This document shows positions 1 to 9,334 of a stretch of 64,000 nucleotides of DNA, piece by piece; within the stretch, counting starts at the first letter, position 1, and every line of letters begins with the position of its first letter. The DNA lies in NCBI RefSeq assembly GCF_900101595.1, contig NZ_FMYY01000017.1, positions 62,001 through 126,000 of the forward strand, read 5' to 3'. Origin of the DNA: Paenibacillus sp. cl123 (lineage in GTDB: Bacteria > Bacillota > Bacilli > Paenibacillales > NBRC-103111). The translations under genes and the position numbers were made by a program. The notes beneath the pieces are model-generated. The model saw only the letters and a program-made list of their open reading frames with translations, had not been told where the DNA came from and did no database searches.

Positions 1-1143
1 GCAGAAACTTGATGCCGTTCGACAGCAGATGGTGGTCGGCGATATTGCCGTCCGGACGGTAGGAATGGACGCGCTGCATCCAGCCGTCGACCACATGCGT
101 CAATAAAATCGCGTTGCTGTTATGGGCATCATAAGCGCCTGTTCCGGGCACATTGTAGTCGGTTTCCGTCCATCCGCTTTTGGGATTTTCCTTATTGCCG
201 ATGGCCAGATCCTCTACGCCTACTTCGCTGATATGAGGCGCGACCTTGTACACTCTCGCCTGATCCCGTATTTTTAGTTCATACCGGGTTGGAATATCTA
301 TCGTTATCTTGCTGTTCAGGGCGTCTATGTCCGTGATCTGCCGGTAGAAGGCGGGGCCCCGGAGCGACGTATCCCAATAACCGGTCATGCCGTGATCTTC
401 CATAAAGTCTTCCGTCACCGATCCGGTTATGACGATCCAGTCGCCTGTGGCCAATCCGGAGACGTTGTCAAGCGATAGCTCCGTCGATTGATTCGGAATA
501 TCGGCGGCGGCATACACGGCGCTGCTTACCGGCTCGTACCAGTCGCCGGCGGCCGGCCGGATGAGCACAATGTTTTTTTGCCGCATATTGATTTCATCGT
601 TGAACAGAAACGTCTTGTCCGCACCGGCTCCGCGCAGCACGACGCCGCTGTGGGCGATCGTGAGCGAGTAGGCATTCCCTGCCTGCGGCTTGATGCGATA
701 GACGCCCTCGGGCACGTACACCACGCCTCCTCCTTGCAGGCCGACATCGTCGATGGCTTGCTGGATGGCGGCGGTCGAGTCCTGCAAGCCTGTTGGATCG
801 GCGTTGTAAGGCGCATCCGTCACCTGCACGGCAACGCCCGGAACGACAGTCGGCAGCGGCTGCTCGCCCTTGCGGTACCCGGCGTAGGAGAAGTCGTGCA
901 GGAAGCGCCCTTCGCTGTCGGCGTAGCCGGGCGTCCAGGTGCTTGGATACAGGGCGCTGCGCCACGTCTCATCCTCCAAGGCGTCAGCCCGGGCGAGCGG
1001 CAGGCACATGCACAGCAGCGATATCAGCAGCAGGCCCAGCAGCGTTTTGTCGCGGCATGCGGCTGGAAGGGCGCTTGCGCTTATGCGGCGGCGGTGCTCC
1101 GTATTTTCTTTCCTTGCGCTAATTTCCTTATTCCTTGGGTTCA
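1..1143 (-). CDS. Pectate-lyase-like exported protein, C-terminus missing
   Basis: The reading frame is open from an ATG at 1143 to the left edge, so only about 381 N-terminal residues are visible. The start follows GGAGGG with good spacing. Residues 35-53 form a hydrophobic export signal after a basic N-terminus. From about residue 110 the protein reads like a pectate-lyase-superfamily right-handed beta-helix: DPTGLQDSTAAIQQAID, then GGGVVYVPEGVYRI, then GVVLRGAGADKT. This N-terminal signature is typical of pectate lyase, rhamnogalacturonase and DUF4955-type proteins. It probably cleaves or binds an acidic plant or microbial polysaccharide outside the cell, which fits the adjacent sugar ABC importer. 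The catalytic region lies outside the window, so the substrate cannot be named. Confidence 0.75.
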
Positions 1144-1175
1144 TCAGTTTATCCCTCCATTATCCTAGCGGTTTT

Positions 1176-1205
1176 ATAGTAAACGCTTACAAATTACCCT
1201 GTAAA
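1176..1205 (-). promoter_or_regulatory. Promoter of the pectate-lyase-like gene with embedded cre site
   Basis: On the minus strand TTTACA (1205-1200) and TACTAT (1181-1176) are separated by 18 bases. The spacer and -10 contain TGTAAGCGTTTACT (1191-1178), which matches the CcpA cre consensus TGWAARCGYTWNCW at every position. Binding there would block initiation, so carbon catabolite repression of this polysaccharide gene is inferred. Confidence 0.6.
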
Positions 1206-1353
1206 AGAAACCCCGCTTTCTCCAGATCGCATCCTAATTATAGTAATCTGATTGTCACCATCTGATTGTCGTAATCGGCCATTGGAGTCCGGTCGTCGCA
1301 CATTTTGCGCTCATCGGCCGGACAGACAAGGGCGGCGCTCTCCCTTGCCCCTG

Positions 1354-1395
1354 CCTGCCCCGCCGTTCCCGGATACTGCGGAAAGGCGGGGCAGG
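1354..1395 (-). terminator. GC-rich hairpin after the solute-binding protein gene
   Basis: Two perfect 11-base arms (CCTGCCCCGCC and its complement) enclose a 20-base loop just beyond the stop codon of the solute-binding protein gene. There is no good T tract, so it may act as a weak terminator or as a 3' mRNA stabiliser. Confidence 0.5.
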
Positions 1396-1415
1396 CGGGG
1401 AGGAGGAGCCGGTCT

Positions 1416-3008
1416 TTAGCGCTTCACGGTTTGATACCATGCGCGAGCCCGCTTGGTCACCTCGGCGCCGCCGCTTTTGTTCCACTTGTCGACGAACTCG
1501 TCGAATTTGCTGACCGGCCACTCGCCGATAATGATCTTGCTCATATACTCCTGATACATCGTATGATTTTTCAGATCGGAGAACCCGTCGTAGATGGCGG
1601 AAGGAATGCCGTCTCCGGCAATCGTCCGGCCGTAAGGCTGCATATCCTGCACAATCCGGTCTCTCATTTCGAAGATCCGCTTCTGATCGGGCGTAGAGGA
1701 GGCGATCTGAATTTCTGCCTGCTTGTTGATTTCCTCCATGCCGGTGATGAAGCTGGCGAGCATCTTCGACTCCTGCTTGGCCGGATCGCTAGGCAGCAGA
1801 ATCCGCTTGCCGTCCTTCACCTCGTAGTGCATGCCCTCCACGCCCAGCTGCGTTTTATCCGCATTGGCCGGGTTGGCCGACCAGTCGAGCAGCTTCAGCG
1901 CGTTGATCGTCGTTTGCTCATTTTTGTTGGCGATGACCCACTGAGGACGGTTGATCTGCGTGTTGGTGATGAAGCCGTCGTACCCCTCGACCTTCGGCAC
2001 TCCGAGCGCGACCAGGTTCACGTCCTTGTTCACCTTGGCGATATTTTCGATCCGCACGTTCATGCCCATATTGATATGGAACCAGCTGCCTGCCTTATCG
2101 TTGTAAATTTTGGCCGTCCACTCGTCTCCCTTGTTTAGGAACGTATTCGGATCGAGCAGCTTCTCCTTGTACAGCATCTGCACGAACTCCAGCGCCGCCT
2201 TCATGTTCGGGGTAACGGCCGAATATGTCAGCTCCCCGTTATGCAGATCCCACACCGGAAGACCCTCCCACATCGCCACGCCATACATGGCAAACAAATG
2301 GTCCATCCAGCGTCCCTGCTCGCGTCCCGTCACCGGAATCTCGTCATTCGGGTCGCCGTTGCCGTTGGCATCCTTATCGCGGAAAGCTTTGAGCACCTCG
2401 ACATATTCATCCTTCGTCTTCGGCACCTGCATGCCGACGCGGTCCAGCCAATCCTTGCGGATGTATGAGCCGTAATGCGTGTAGGTTTGCACCAGCGGCA
2501 CGTAATAGATGCGTCCATTGCCCGAAGGATCGGCCGATCGTACGACATCCCACACCTCCACAGGAATACGGTTCCATACATGCGGAGCATGCTTCGGGAG
2601 CAGATCGGTCAAATCGGCCAGCGCGCCTTGCTTGATCAAGGCCGCTTCGTTGCCCTGCCACGGCATAAACATGTCCGGCAGCTCGCCGCTGGCGATTCGC
2701 GTGTTCAGCTTCTGCACGTAAGCGCTGCCGCTGTTCCAGGCTACAAAGGGCATGTACAAGCCGATGCCCGTATCCTGCTGCACCATCTTCGAATACGGCC
2801 CGTCTTTCTCTATCGCGAACGTGCTGTCCAGATTCCGCCACACCTCAATGTAAGGGATCTCCTTAGATTGCTCCCCAGCCGTTTCCCCCGGTCCCGGGCT
2901 GCCGGTCGATCCGGCTCCGCTGCAGCCGGCCAGCAAGGCCGCTGCAAGCCCGGAGCTGACGAGCGGGTAGATCAACTTTCGCTTCGTCTTATCCTTAATC
3001 ATAGCCAT
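1416..3008 (-). CDS. CUT1-type sugar ABC transporter solute-binding lipoprotein
   Basis: This 530-residue protein captures an oligosaccharide outside the membrane and passes it to the two permeases encoded upstream. A lipobox (LLAGC, Cys29) follows a short signal peptide, so it is a lipid-anchored exported protein. Length and features such as RKDWLDRVGM, AFRDKDANGNGDPND (a Ca-binding-like loop) and GRWMDHLFAMYG fit the large LplA/YtcQ family of Bacillales binding proteins for pectin- or xylan-derived oligosaccharides. The ATG at 3008 follows AAAGGGG. It is the third gene of a permease-permease-binding protein operon, 89 bases after the second permease. No ATPase gene is nearby; such importers normally share an MsmX-type ATPase encoded elsewhere. 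Confidence 0.9.
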   Translation of the reverse strand: MAMIKDKTKRKLIYPLVSSGLAAALLAGCSGAGSTGSPGPGETAGEQSKEIPYIEVWRNLDSTFAIEKDGPYSKMVQQDTGIGLYMPFVAWNSGSAYVQKLNTRIASGELPDMFMPWQGNEAALIKQGALADLTDLLPKHAPHVWNRIPVEVWDVVRSADPSGNGRIYYVPLVQTYTHYGSYIRKDWLDRVGMQVPKTKDEYVEVLKAFRDKDANGNGDPNDEIPVTGREQGRWMDHLFAMYGVAMWEGLPVWDLHNGELTYSAVTPNMKAALEFVQMLYKEKLLDPNTFLNKGDEWTAKIYNDKAGSWFHINMGMNVRIENIAKVNKDVNLVALGVPKVEGYDGFITNTQINRPQWVIANKNEQTTINALKLLDWSANPANADKTQLGVEGMHYEVKDGKRILLPSDPAKQESKMLASFITGMEEINKQAEIQIASSTPDQKRIFEMRDRIVQDMQPYGRTIAGDGIPSAIYDGFSDLKNHTMYQEYMSKIIIGEWPVSKFDEFVDKWNKSGGAEVTKRARAWYQTVKR

Positions 3009-3097
3009 ATGTCTAACATCCCCTTTGTTTTGTTCAATTATATTGAACGGGCCGGTTTGCTCAGGTCGCAGACAAACCGAAGCGTGTCAATACAGCG

Positions 3098-3970
3098 TTA
3101 TTTGACCGAGCCAAGTGTAGCACCTTTAACGAAATGTTTCTGCAGGAACGGGTACACGGCCAGAATGGGAGCCGTAGCGAAAATGACGGTCGCCGCCTTC
3201 AGCGTGGCGCTGCTGTAAGGAATTTGCCCCTCGAAGCCGCTGGTGAGCGTAGACTCCGTGCTGACCATATATTCCCGCAGCCGCAGCTGGAGCGGGTACA
3301 GATTCTGATTATCGATGAACATCAGCGGGTGCATGAACTGGTTCCAGAGCATCACCGCGTAGAAAATGCCCAGCGTAGCCAGCACGGCCTTGGATATCGG
3401 CAGCACAAGCAGGAACAGCATCCGGAAATACCCGCATCCTTCCATTTGCGCCGCCTCCTCCAGCTCCTGGGGCAGTTCGCGGAAGAAGGTCCGCATAATA
3501 ATCAGATTATAGGCCGTAATCAGATGCGGAATAATGAGCACCCAGAAGTTGTCGTAGAGCCCGAATTCCCGGACTGCCAGGAAATACGGAATGATCGGAT
3601 AGCGGAACACCATCGTAATGACGACCATCACGGCCAGAAAGCGCGCCGGAGCGAATTCCCGCTTGGACATCGGATAGGCCATCAACGCCGTCATCAGCAG
3701 GCACATCGCCGTTCCCATGACGGTTACGAGCACATTTAGCCCGAAGGAGCGCCACAGCGCCTCGCGTTCGACAATTTTGACCCAGGAAGCCAAGGTGAAA
3801 TCGACCGGCCAGAGGAACACTTGTCCCGAATCCACCGCAAACGGGGAGCTGAGCGAGGTGGAGACCACCTTCAGCAGCGGCACCAGCATCAGGAAGCCGA
3901 AGATGCCCAGAATCGCTATATTCGACAGCCGGAATATTTTCTCCCCTATCGTTTCCTTCATCGCTGCCAT
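3098..3970 (-). CDS. Carbohydrate ABC transporter permease (LplC/YtcP type)
   Basis: The 290-residue integral membrane protein has about six hydrophobic segments and the EAA loop EEAAQMEGCGYFRMLFLLVLP that docks the shared ATPase. The family is the MalG-like half of CUT1 importers. Its ATG overlaps the stop codon of the preceding permease gene (TAATG), so translation of the two is coupled and they probably form the heterodimeric channel. The substrate is inferred to be an oligosaccharide released by the neighbouring pectate-lyase-like enzyme. Confidence 0.9.
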   Translation of the reverse strand: MAAMKETIGEKIFRLSNIAILGIFGFLMLVPLLKVVSTSLSSPFAVDSGQVFLWPVDFTLASWVKIVEREALWRSFGLNVLVTVMGTAMCLLMTALMAYPMSKREFAPARFLAVMVVITMVFRYPIIPYFLAVREFGLYDNFWVLIIPHLITAYNLIIMRTFFRELPQELEEAAQMEGCGYFRMLFLLVLPISKAVLATLGIFYAVMLWNQFMHPLMFIDNQNLYPLQLRLREYMVSTESTLTSGFEGQIPYSSATLKAATVIFATAPILAVYPFLQKHFVKGATLGSVK

Positions 3971-4926
3971 TAGAACAGCCCTCCGTCCTGCTGATATCGT
4001 TTCGCCAATTGATTGAAGGTCAGCACCATGACCAGACCGATGACCGATTGGAAAAGGCCGACCGCGGTAGTCGAGCTGTACTGCGCCTCCACGATCCCTA
4101 CGCGGTACACATACGTATCGATGACGTCCCCGACGGCAAAGGTCATGGGCGTGAGCAGATTATAAATCTGGTCGAAGCTCAGATCGAGGAAGTTGCCGAT
4201 CTGCAGCAGGAACAGCACGATGACCGTCGGCATAATGAGCGGAAGCGTAATGCTGAATATTTGCCGGATGCGGCCGGCCCCATCGACCAGCGCCGACTCG
4301 TACACCTCGGGGTTGATGCCGGCGATGGCTGCGAGCAGGACGATCGTTCCCCAGCCCGCATCCCGCCAGATGCTCGTAAGCACGACGATAAAGCGGAAAT
4401 ATTTCTCCTCCTGCATGAACAGGATCGGCTCCAGTCCGAACAAGGCCCGCAGCGAATTGACGATGCCGGTGTTCGACAGCACATCGAACGTAATGCCAGC
4501 GATAATGACCCAGGAGAAGAAATGGGGCACATAATAAATGGTCTGGAGCGAGCGCTTGTACACCACATTGCGCAATTCATTGAACAGCAGTCCGAGCGCA
4601 ATAGGGAACGGGAAGACGAAAAACAGATTGTACGCGCCGATAAGGAGCGTGTTTTTGAATACCCGCCAGAAATCGGGGTACTCGAAGAAGGCTTGAAAAT
4701 GCTTGAGGCCGACCCAAGGGCTGTCGAGGAATCCCTTGAAAATCATATAATCCTTGAAGGCGATCACGGAGCCGGCGAGGGGAACGTATTTGAACATCAT
4801 GAAAAAGACGAACCCCGGCAGCGCCATGACATACAGCGCCCAATACCTCCTTACATTGCGGAGGACTCCGCTTCTCGCCCGTAGCCTGACATGCGCCTGC
4901 TGCTCCAACGAAGCGGCCTTTGACAT
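3970..4926 (-). CDS. Carbohydrate ABC transporter permease (LplB/YteP type)
   Basis: First gene of the importer operon, 318 residues, MalF-like subunit. After a basic N-terminus it has six hydrophobic spans and the EAA motif YESALVDGAGRIRQIFSITLP near residues 200-220. The start at 4926 follows AGGGAT. It is transcribed divergently from the sensor kinase gene, an arrangement usual for YesM/YesN-controlled sugar importers. A -10-like TATACT lies upstream on the minus strand near 4970. Confidence 0.9.
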   Translation of the reverse strand: MSKAASLEQQAHVRLRARSGVLRNVRRYWALYVMALPGFVFFMMFKYVPLAGSVIAFKDYMIFKGFLDSPWVGLKHFQAFFEYPDFWRVFKNTLLIGAYNLFFVFPFPIALGLLFNELRNVVYKRSLQTIYYVPHFFSWVIIAGITFDVLSNTGIVNSLRALFGLEPILFMQEEKYFRFIVVLTSIWRDAGWGTIVLLAAIAGINPEVYESALVDGAGRIRQIFSITLPLIMPTVIVLFLLQIGNFLDLSFDQIYNLLTPMTFAVGDVIDTYVYRVGIVEAQYSSTTAVGLFQSVIGLVMVLTFNQLAKRYQQDGGLF

Positions 4927-5061
4927 AGGAATCCCTGCTTTCTGCCATCGATTTATGTTTGCGCTTTCAGTATACTAGTCGAGGGTATAGGATTCGATAA
5001 GACATCTGTAACATTATAGGTAGACATCTTTAAGATGATCGCCTCTGGAGGGCGATGCGCC

Positions 5062-5090
5062 TTGCGGGTACACAACCGCTCCCTTATAAT
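5062..5090 (+). promoter_or_regulatory. Promoter of the two-component system
   Basis: TTGCGG (5062-5067) and a perfect TATAAT (5085-5090) are spaced by 17 bases, about 65 bases upstream of the kinase ATG. The match to the sigma-A consensus is good at the -10 and moderate at the -35. Confidence 0.55.
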
Positions 5091-5106
5091 AAGGGAAACT
5101 TTTGAA

Positions 5107-5120
5107 TGTAAGCGTTCTCG
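5107..5120 (+). promoter_or_regulatory. Candidate CcpA cre site downstream of the kinase promoter
   Basis: TGTAAGCGTTCTCG matches 12 of 14 positions of the cre consensus. It lies just downstream of the predicted start of transcription, where a bound CcpA would act as a roadblock. A perfect cre at 1178-1191 in the same cluster makes this weaker site more believable. Confidence 0.4.
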
Positions 5121-5154
5121 CAATGTTTGCGAAATACGGAGGGGAGGGGGGCGA

Positions 5155-6927
5155 ATGCCGATGCGCTCGCAGAAACGGACCGGACCGAGGCGCTACCGGT
5201 TTTTTACCATGCTGTTTATCAGCTACCTGCTTATGTGTATGGTTCCTGTGTTTCTCCTTACTCATGTGTTTTATGCAAAAGCGAGAGAGCAGGTGATCGG
5301 CACCTCAACCCAGCTTATTGAGCTGCTTGCCGTTCAGCTTGCCACATCCCTGGAAACGTATATTGCGCAAGTGAGCAATTCGTCGCTTACGATATACAGC
5401 GACTATGCGCTGATCGATTATTTGGGCAGGGAGACCTCGTATTCGTCTTATGAACGAATCCGTCTTAATCTGCTGCTCCATCGCCAGCTCTCCACCTTCA
5501 TGACCCAGCTGCCCAATCTGCAGGGGGTGGCGATTCTCTCCGAATCGGGCCTTGTGTACAATAACGGTTTTATGCCGGATATGGCGCATGATGCGGCCTT
5601 CTGGGACAAGTGGAAACGGCAAATCCGCGCGGCCAACGGCCAGCTGGTGATCGTGCCGACGCATTCCCAGATCTACCTCCCTTCGGGAACGGTTGTCGGC
5701 GTGTTTTCGGCGGGGCGCCTGATTCAGGATATTGAAGGCCGTCATGCCGGGATTCTGCTGTTTGAACTATCTCCGGACAAGCTTGTCGCGCACAGCGGAC
5801 AGGGGGGCGGCGCCTCGATTCCATACCGCAAGCGGATGATGATCGAGACGCCGGAGCGGGCCCTTATCTACGATTCTTCCCTGGAGGCGGCGGCCTTCGT
5901 TCCCGAGATCCCGGCGCCCGAACTGCCCGGCGGGGAATGGATGCTCGGAACCGACCGTTCCGGCAAGCTGGGCGTTACAGTCGCCGTGCCGATGGAAGAC
6001 CTGGAGAAGCAAATCGTCTCTTACCGGAATCTGGCGCTCATTATTGCCGCCAGTATGGCGTGCGCGATAGCCGGCATCTCCATGCTGCTGAGCTATCAGA
6101 TCAGCAGGCCGATCAACCGGCTCATTCGCCATATGCGGAGGGTCGAGGACGGCCGCTATACCCCTATCCCCGAAGAGGGGCTGAACGTGGAGCTCGGCGC
6201 ACTGACCCGCACCTATAATCTGATGGTGCTGAAAATCAAAAATTTGATCGAGGATGTGTACTTGGCCCAAATCAAGCAAAACCAGGCCAAATTTATGGCG
6301 CTGCAAAATCAGATCAATCCGCACTGGTTGTACAATACGCTGGAGTCGATCCGTATGCAGGCTTATCTCTCCCAAGCGCCGGATGTCGCCGCCATGATCA
6401 AAACGCTCGGCCGCATGTTCCAATTGACGCTTTCGCAGCGGGACCGGACAAACCTGGTCGCCGATGAGCTGGAGTATATTCAGGTCTATGTGCATTTGCA
6501 AAATATCCGCTTCGAGAACCGGTTCCATCTCTCCGTTCAGCTTCCGGAGGCGCTTAAGCAAACACCGATCATGAAGCTGACCTTTCAGCCTATAGTAGAA
6601 AATTGCATCACGCACGGCTTCATCGACCCGGACCGCGAATACATTATCCGTATTGAAGGAGAGCTGCTGCAGGAGGCGGGGATCATCCGGATCGCGGATA
6701 ATGGGGGAGGGATGGACGGCGAGCAGCTGGAGCGCGTGCGCAGACAGCTTGGTTATGCGGATAGAATGAGCGCGGGCGAGGAAGACTCTCTCGGACTGCG
6801 CAATATTCAGGAGCGGCTGCAGCTGCACTACGGATACGAATACGGCTTGAGCGTGGCGTCAGTCCTTTATGAGGGGACCGAGGTAACGATCCGGTTCCCG
6901 ATTCCGAAAGGAGACAACGATGTATAA
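5155..6927 (+). CDS. YesM-type sensor histidine kinase
   Basis: The 590-residue membrane kinase senses an extracellular ligand, probably sugar or the loaded binding protein, and phosphorylates the regulator encoded next. Visible are a first membrane span (about residues 17-38), a large extracellular sensor region, a second span (about 292-313), a HAMP segment, a His_kinase domain with QINPHWLYN (phospho-acceptor His390), and a C-terminal ATPase domain with the N box PIVENCITHG and glycine-rich IADNGGGM. The ATG at 5155 follows GGAGGGGAGGGGGG; upstream in-frame codons lack a ribosome binding site. The gene overlaps the regulator gene by eight bases. Confidence 0.93.
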   Translation: MPMRSQKRTGPRRYRFFTMLFISYLLMCMVPVFLLTHVFYAKAREQVIGTSTQLIELLAVQLATSLETYIAQVSNSSLTIYSDYALIDYLGRETSYSSYERIRLNLLLHRQLSTFMTQLPNLQGVAILSESGLVYNNGFMPDMAHDAAFWDKWKRQIRAANGQLVIVPTHSQIYLPSGTVVGVFSAGRLIQDIEGRHAGILLFELSPDKLVAHSGQGGGASIPYRKRMMIETPERALIYDSSLEAAAFVPEIPAPELPGGEWMLGTDRSGKLGVTVAVPMEDLEKQIVSYRNLALIIAASMACAIAGISMLLSYQISRPINRLIRHMRRVEDGRYTPIPEEGLNVELGALTRTYNLMVLKIKNLIEDVYLAQIKQNQAKFMALQNQINPHWLYNTLESIRMQAYLSQAPDVAAMIKTLGRMFQLTLSQRDRTNLVADELEYIQVYVHLQNIRFENRFHLSVQLPEALKQTPIMKLTFQPIVENCITHGFIDPDREYIIRIEGELLQEAGIIRIADNGGGMDGEQLERVRRQLGYADRMSAGEEDSLGLRNIQERLQLHYGYEYGLSVASVLYEGTEVTIRFPIPKGDNDV

Positions 6928-8251
6928 AGTGATGCTGGTCGACGACGAGAAATGGATTCTCGACGGCTTGTCCGTCATGATCGACTGGGCGCGATTCGGC
7001 TTCGACGTCTGCGCCCGCGCCCGCAACGGCCGCGAAGCGCTGGAGGCTGCAGCCCGGTGGCAGCCGGAATTGATCGTCACCGATATCCGTATGCCCAACA
7101 TGGACGGGCTGGAGATGATCCGCCAGTGGAGCGCCCTTCAACCGTCCACCCGCTTCATTATATTAAGCGGCTATTCGGAGTTCAGCTATGCGAGACAGGC
7201 GATGCAGCTGGGGGTTCGTCACTATGTGCTGAAGCCGATCGAGGAAACGAGCCTGGAGGCAAGTCTTGCCGAGGTCGCTCAGGAGATCGGCGCCTTGCGC
7301 GAGGAGGCGTCGGAGCTCAGCCTGCTTCGCAGGCAGGCGCAGATTTACTTGCGTCTGCAGCGGGAGAACATGCTGCGCGACTGGGCTCATGCCGGCGCAT
7401 CGGATGAGGAGCTGATGGCAAGTCTTGCCGAACTGGAGATCATTTTTCCCTATGACAGCTGCTGCGCGCTGGCGCTGGAGAAGGAGGACCGCAGCTCCTG
7501 GAGCGATGCGGAGGTGGAAGCGGTATGCGCTTTATGGGGTGAAATTGTTGCGCCGCCTTCCGCTGCGTACGCGTTCCGGTTCATGGAGGCCGAGCTTGGA
7601 GTCATGTCCAGCTTTGCCCGGCAAGCGCTCGAGAGCGGGGAGAGCCTTGAGGGAACGGGGAAGCCGGATCGCCCAGGGGCGACGGCCGCGGCGTCCAGGC
7701 GGGAGAAGGCCAAGAGCGGCGCGGAACGCGCGGCCGAGCTGCAAGAATGGACCTCCATGCTGCGGGTACAGCTTCTTTCCCGGCATGGCGTGGCTTGCCG
7801 CATCGGCACAGGTAGGGCGGTTGCCCGGATGCAGGAGATGCCCGACTCCTTCGCCGCCGCCCGGACGGCTCTCGGCCGTCCGGCGTTGAACGAAGGCCCG
7901 GCCTCGGGGCAGCAGGACGTCCACCGGCGCACCCTTGTGGACGAAATTACCGCTTATATCGATCAGCATTACGAGCAGGAGCTGACGCTGGCGAACATCG
8001 CCGAGCGCTTCTTCATACACGCCCATTATTTAAGCCCGTTGTTCCGCAAGAAGACGGGCGTGACGTTCCTTCATTATTTGACCGCCGTACGGATGGAGCA
8101 TGCCAAGCGCCATCTGCTGGCCACCGACTTGAAAGTGTACGAGATCAGCCGTCTGGTCGGATATGAGGATTCCAAATATTTCAGTAAAATCTTCGAACGA
8201 ACCGTCGGCCTGAAGCCCAGCGAATACAAGCAGCGGTACGGCAAGCCGTGA
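6920..8251 (+). CDS. YesN-type response regulator with AraC DNA-binding domain
   Basis: The 443-residue regulator is phosphorylated by the overlapping kinase and should activate the divergent importer operon. The receiver domain (residues 1-120) has the acidic pair Asp8/Asp9, phospho-acceptor Asp55 in VTDIRMP and Lys105. A variable middle part (about 150-330) leads to an AraC-type double helix-turn-helix (about 340-440) ending in LVGYEDSKYFSKIFERTVGLKPSEYK. The ATG lies inside the end of the kinase gene, so translation is coupled. Confidence 0.93.
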   Translation: MYKVMLVDDEKWILDGLSVMIDWARFGFDVCARARNGREALEAAARWQPELIVTDIRMPNMDGLEMIRQWSALQPSTRFIILSGYSEFSYARQAMQLGVRHYVLKPIEETSLEASLAEVAQEIGALREEASELSLLRRQAQIYLRLQRENMLRDWAHAGASDEELMASLAELEIIFPYDSCCALALEKEDRSSWSDAEVEAVCALWGEIVAPPSAAYAFRFMEAELGVMSSFARQALESGESLEGTGKPDRPGATAAASRREKAKSGAERAAELQEWTSMLRVQLLSRHGVACRIGTGRAVARMQEMPDSFAAARTALGRPALNEGPASGQQDVHRRTLVDEITAYIDQHYEQELTLANIAERFFIHAHYLSPLFRKKTGVTFLHYLTAVRMEHAKRHLLATDLKVYEISRLVGYEDSKYFSKIFERTVGLKPSEYKQRYGKP

Positions 8252-8305
8252 AGCCCTGTGACGCAAGCAGCTTGTAAAGCCGCCGCTCACTCCCTAATAC
8301 GAATA

Positions 8306-8339
8306 AGCCTTGACATCTCCGAGGGGAGTCGTCAAGGCT
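8306..8339. terminator. Shared hairpin between the regulator gene and gerQ
   Basis: AGCCTTGAC (8306-8314) pairs with GTCAAGGCT (8331-8339). It lies between two convergent genes and could end transcripts from both, though neither side has a strong T tract. Confidence 0.5.
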
Positions 8340-8352
8340 GCGTGCGCCGTCT

Positions 8353-8811
8353 TTACCGGCCGGTCGGACCCGGAGAGGCGTACGGATAAGTATATTGAAG
8401 CTCCTCGTCGAATGTAGCATAGTCGAGGTTGACCATAAGCAGCAGGTAGCGCATGCCGGTAGCCGGGTCGCTGATGATGATATGGTCGCGGCCCGCGGCT
8501 TCCAGGCGGCCTTTGAAGATTTTCGCATTCCACTCCGAGTTGTTTTCGTAGGTCATGTAGAGTGTCGCGATTTTGCCCAGGTTCAGGCGCAGGATATTCT
8601 CGATAAAGGATTGCTCAATCGGCAGCTGTCCTGGCATCGTCGGCGCGGCCGGGGAGGGTGAGGGGGGCGCGGCCATTCCGTATGGCGTGATGGTCGATCC
8701 GCTGGGCACCATCGGGGGGAACTGGCCGCCCGCCTGCATACCCGCTGTACCTTGCGGATAGCCCGGATACCCGTAGGGCGCGGCGTTTGGCTTGTAAGGC
8801 TGGTTGTACAT
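8353..8811 (-). CDS. gerQ: Spore coat protein GerQ
   Basis: The 152-residue product matches GerQ, a spore coat protein that anchors the cortex-lytic enzyme CwlJ and in B. subtilis is cross-linked by transglutaminase Tgl. The N-terminal part is rich in Pro, Tyr, Gly and Gln. The conserved C-terminal part contains QSFIENILRLN, ATLYMTYEN and GRDHIIISDP. The ATG at 8811 follows AAGGAGG with good spacing; a longer frame upstream lacks a comparable site. It is monocistronic and should be expressed late in the mother cell, but no clear sigma-K promoter was identified. Confidence 0.9.
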   Translation of the reverse strand: MYNQPYKPNAAPYGYPGYPQGTAGMQAGGQFPPMVPSGSTITPYGMAAPPSPSPAAPTMPGQLPIEQSFIENILRLNLGKIATLYMTYENNSEWNAKIFKGRLEAAGRDHIIISDPATGMRYLLLMVNLDYATFDEELQYTYPYASPGPTGR

Positions 8812-8962
8812 TCGGAAAACCTCCTTGTTAATGGTCGGAGCCTGCTTGAAGGATAGAAGACAGCTCATGATCGTCAGGCGTTTGCACACACTCTTCATTG
8901 TATGAGGAGGATTCGGGATTATGGCTGCAAGCGCCCATTTTTTTTGAAAGTTGAGCCCGGGA

Positions 8963-8987
8963 GCCTTCTATAGCCATGGTAGAAGGC
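8963..8987. repeat. Short perfect hairpin in the gap after gerQ
   Basis: GCCTTCTA and TAGAAGGC form an 8-base stem around a 9-base loop. It has no T tract and no obvious gene to terminate. Confidence 0.35.
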
Positions 8988-9052
8988 GGAGCTAGCATGT
9001 AGGGCTGCTTGGAGTGATATTTTCCCGCTCGATCGACCATCCGCCCATGATC

Positions 9053-9123
9053 TAAGCCCGCCGGCGGTCTTAGAAAGCCGAAACGGAGCCGGAAAACCTG
9101 CTTCAAGCCCGCGGGAGGTCTTG
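9053..9123. repeat. Two related 20-base near-palindromes in tandem
   Basis: TAAGCCCGCCGGCGGTCTTA (9053-9072) is a palindrome with one mismatch. CAAGCCCGCGGGAGGTCTTG (9104-9123) is a related, less perfect copy, with spacing of about 51 bases. A third small dyad, GTTAACG/CGTTTAAC, follows at 9126-9143. The block lies in an 894-base gap with no convincing gene. It could be a decayed repeat or a protein-binding region. Confidence 0.4.
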
Positions 9124-9334
9124 GAGTTAACGTACCGTTTAACGGGATGAACAATCAACGTTTAAAACCATCGTCAAACCGCATGGAGTGGTACATGATG
9201 TTGATTGGAAGGGCCGATGAAGCTCCGGAGCTGCCGCCGCAGTTTTCGTGTGAAGCATAGGGAGAGACAGGCATCCAAAAGGGTGAGCAGATGGTTCATG
9301 GATAACAACCATCGGCTGGTAGACCGGATGGGTC

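Noticed and set aside
488..1168. 226-codon plus-strand frame at the left end
   Set aside because: The minus strand reads as a pectate-lyase-like protein with signal peptide and ribosome binding site through the same bases.
1250..1272. Direct repeat ATCTGATTGTC near the left cluster
   Set aside because: Only two short copies, no further structure; could be chance.
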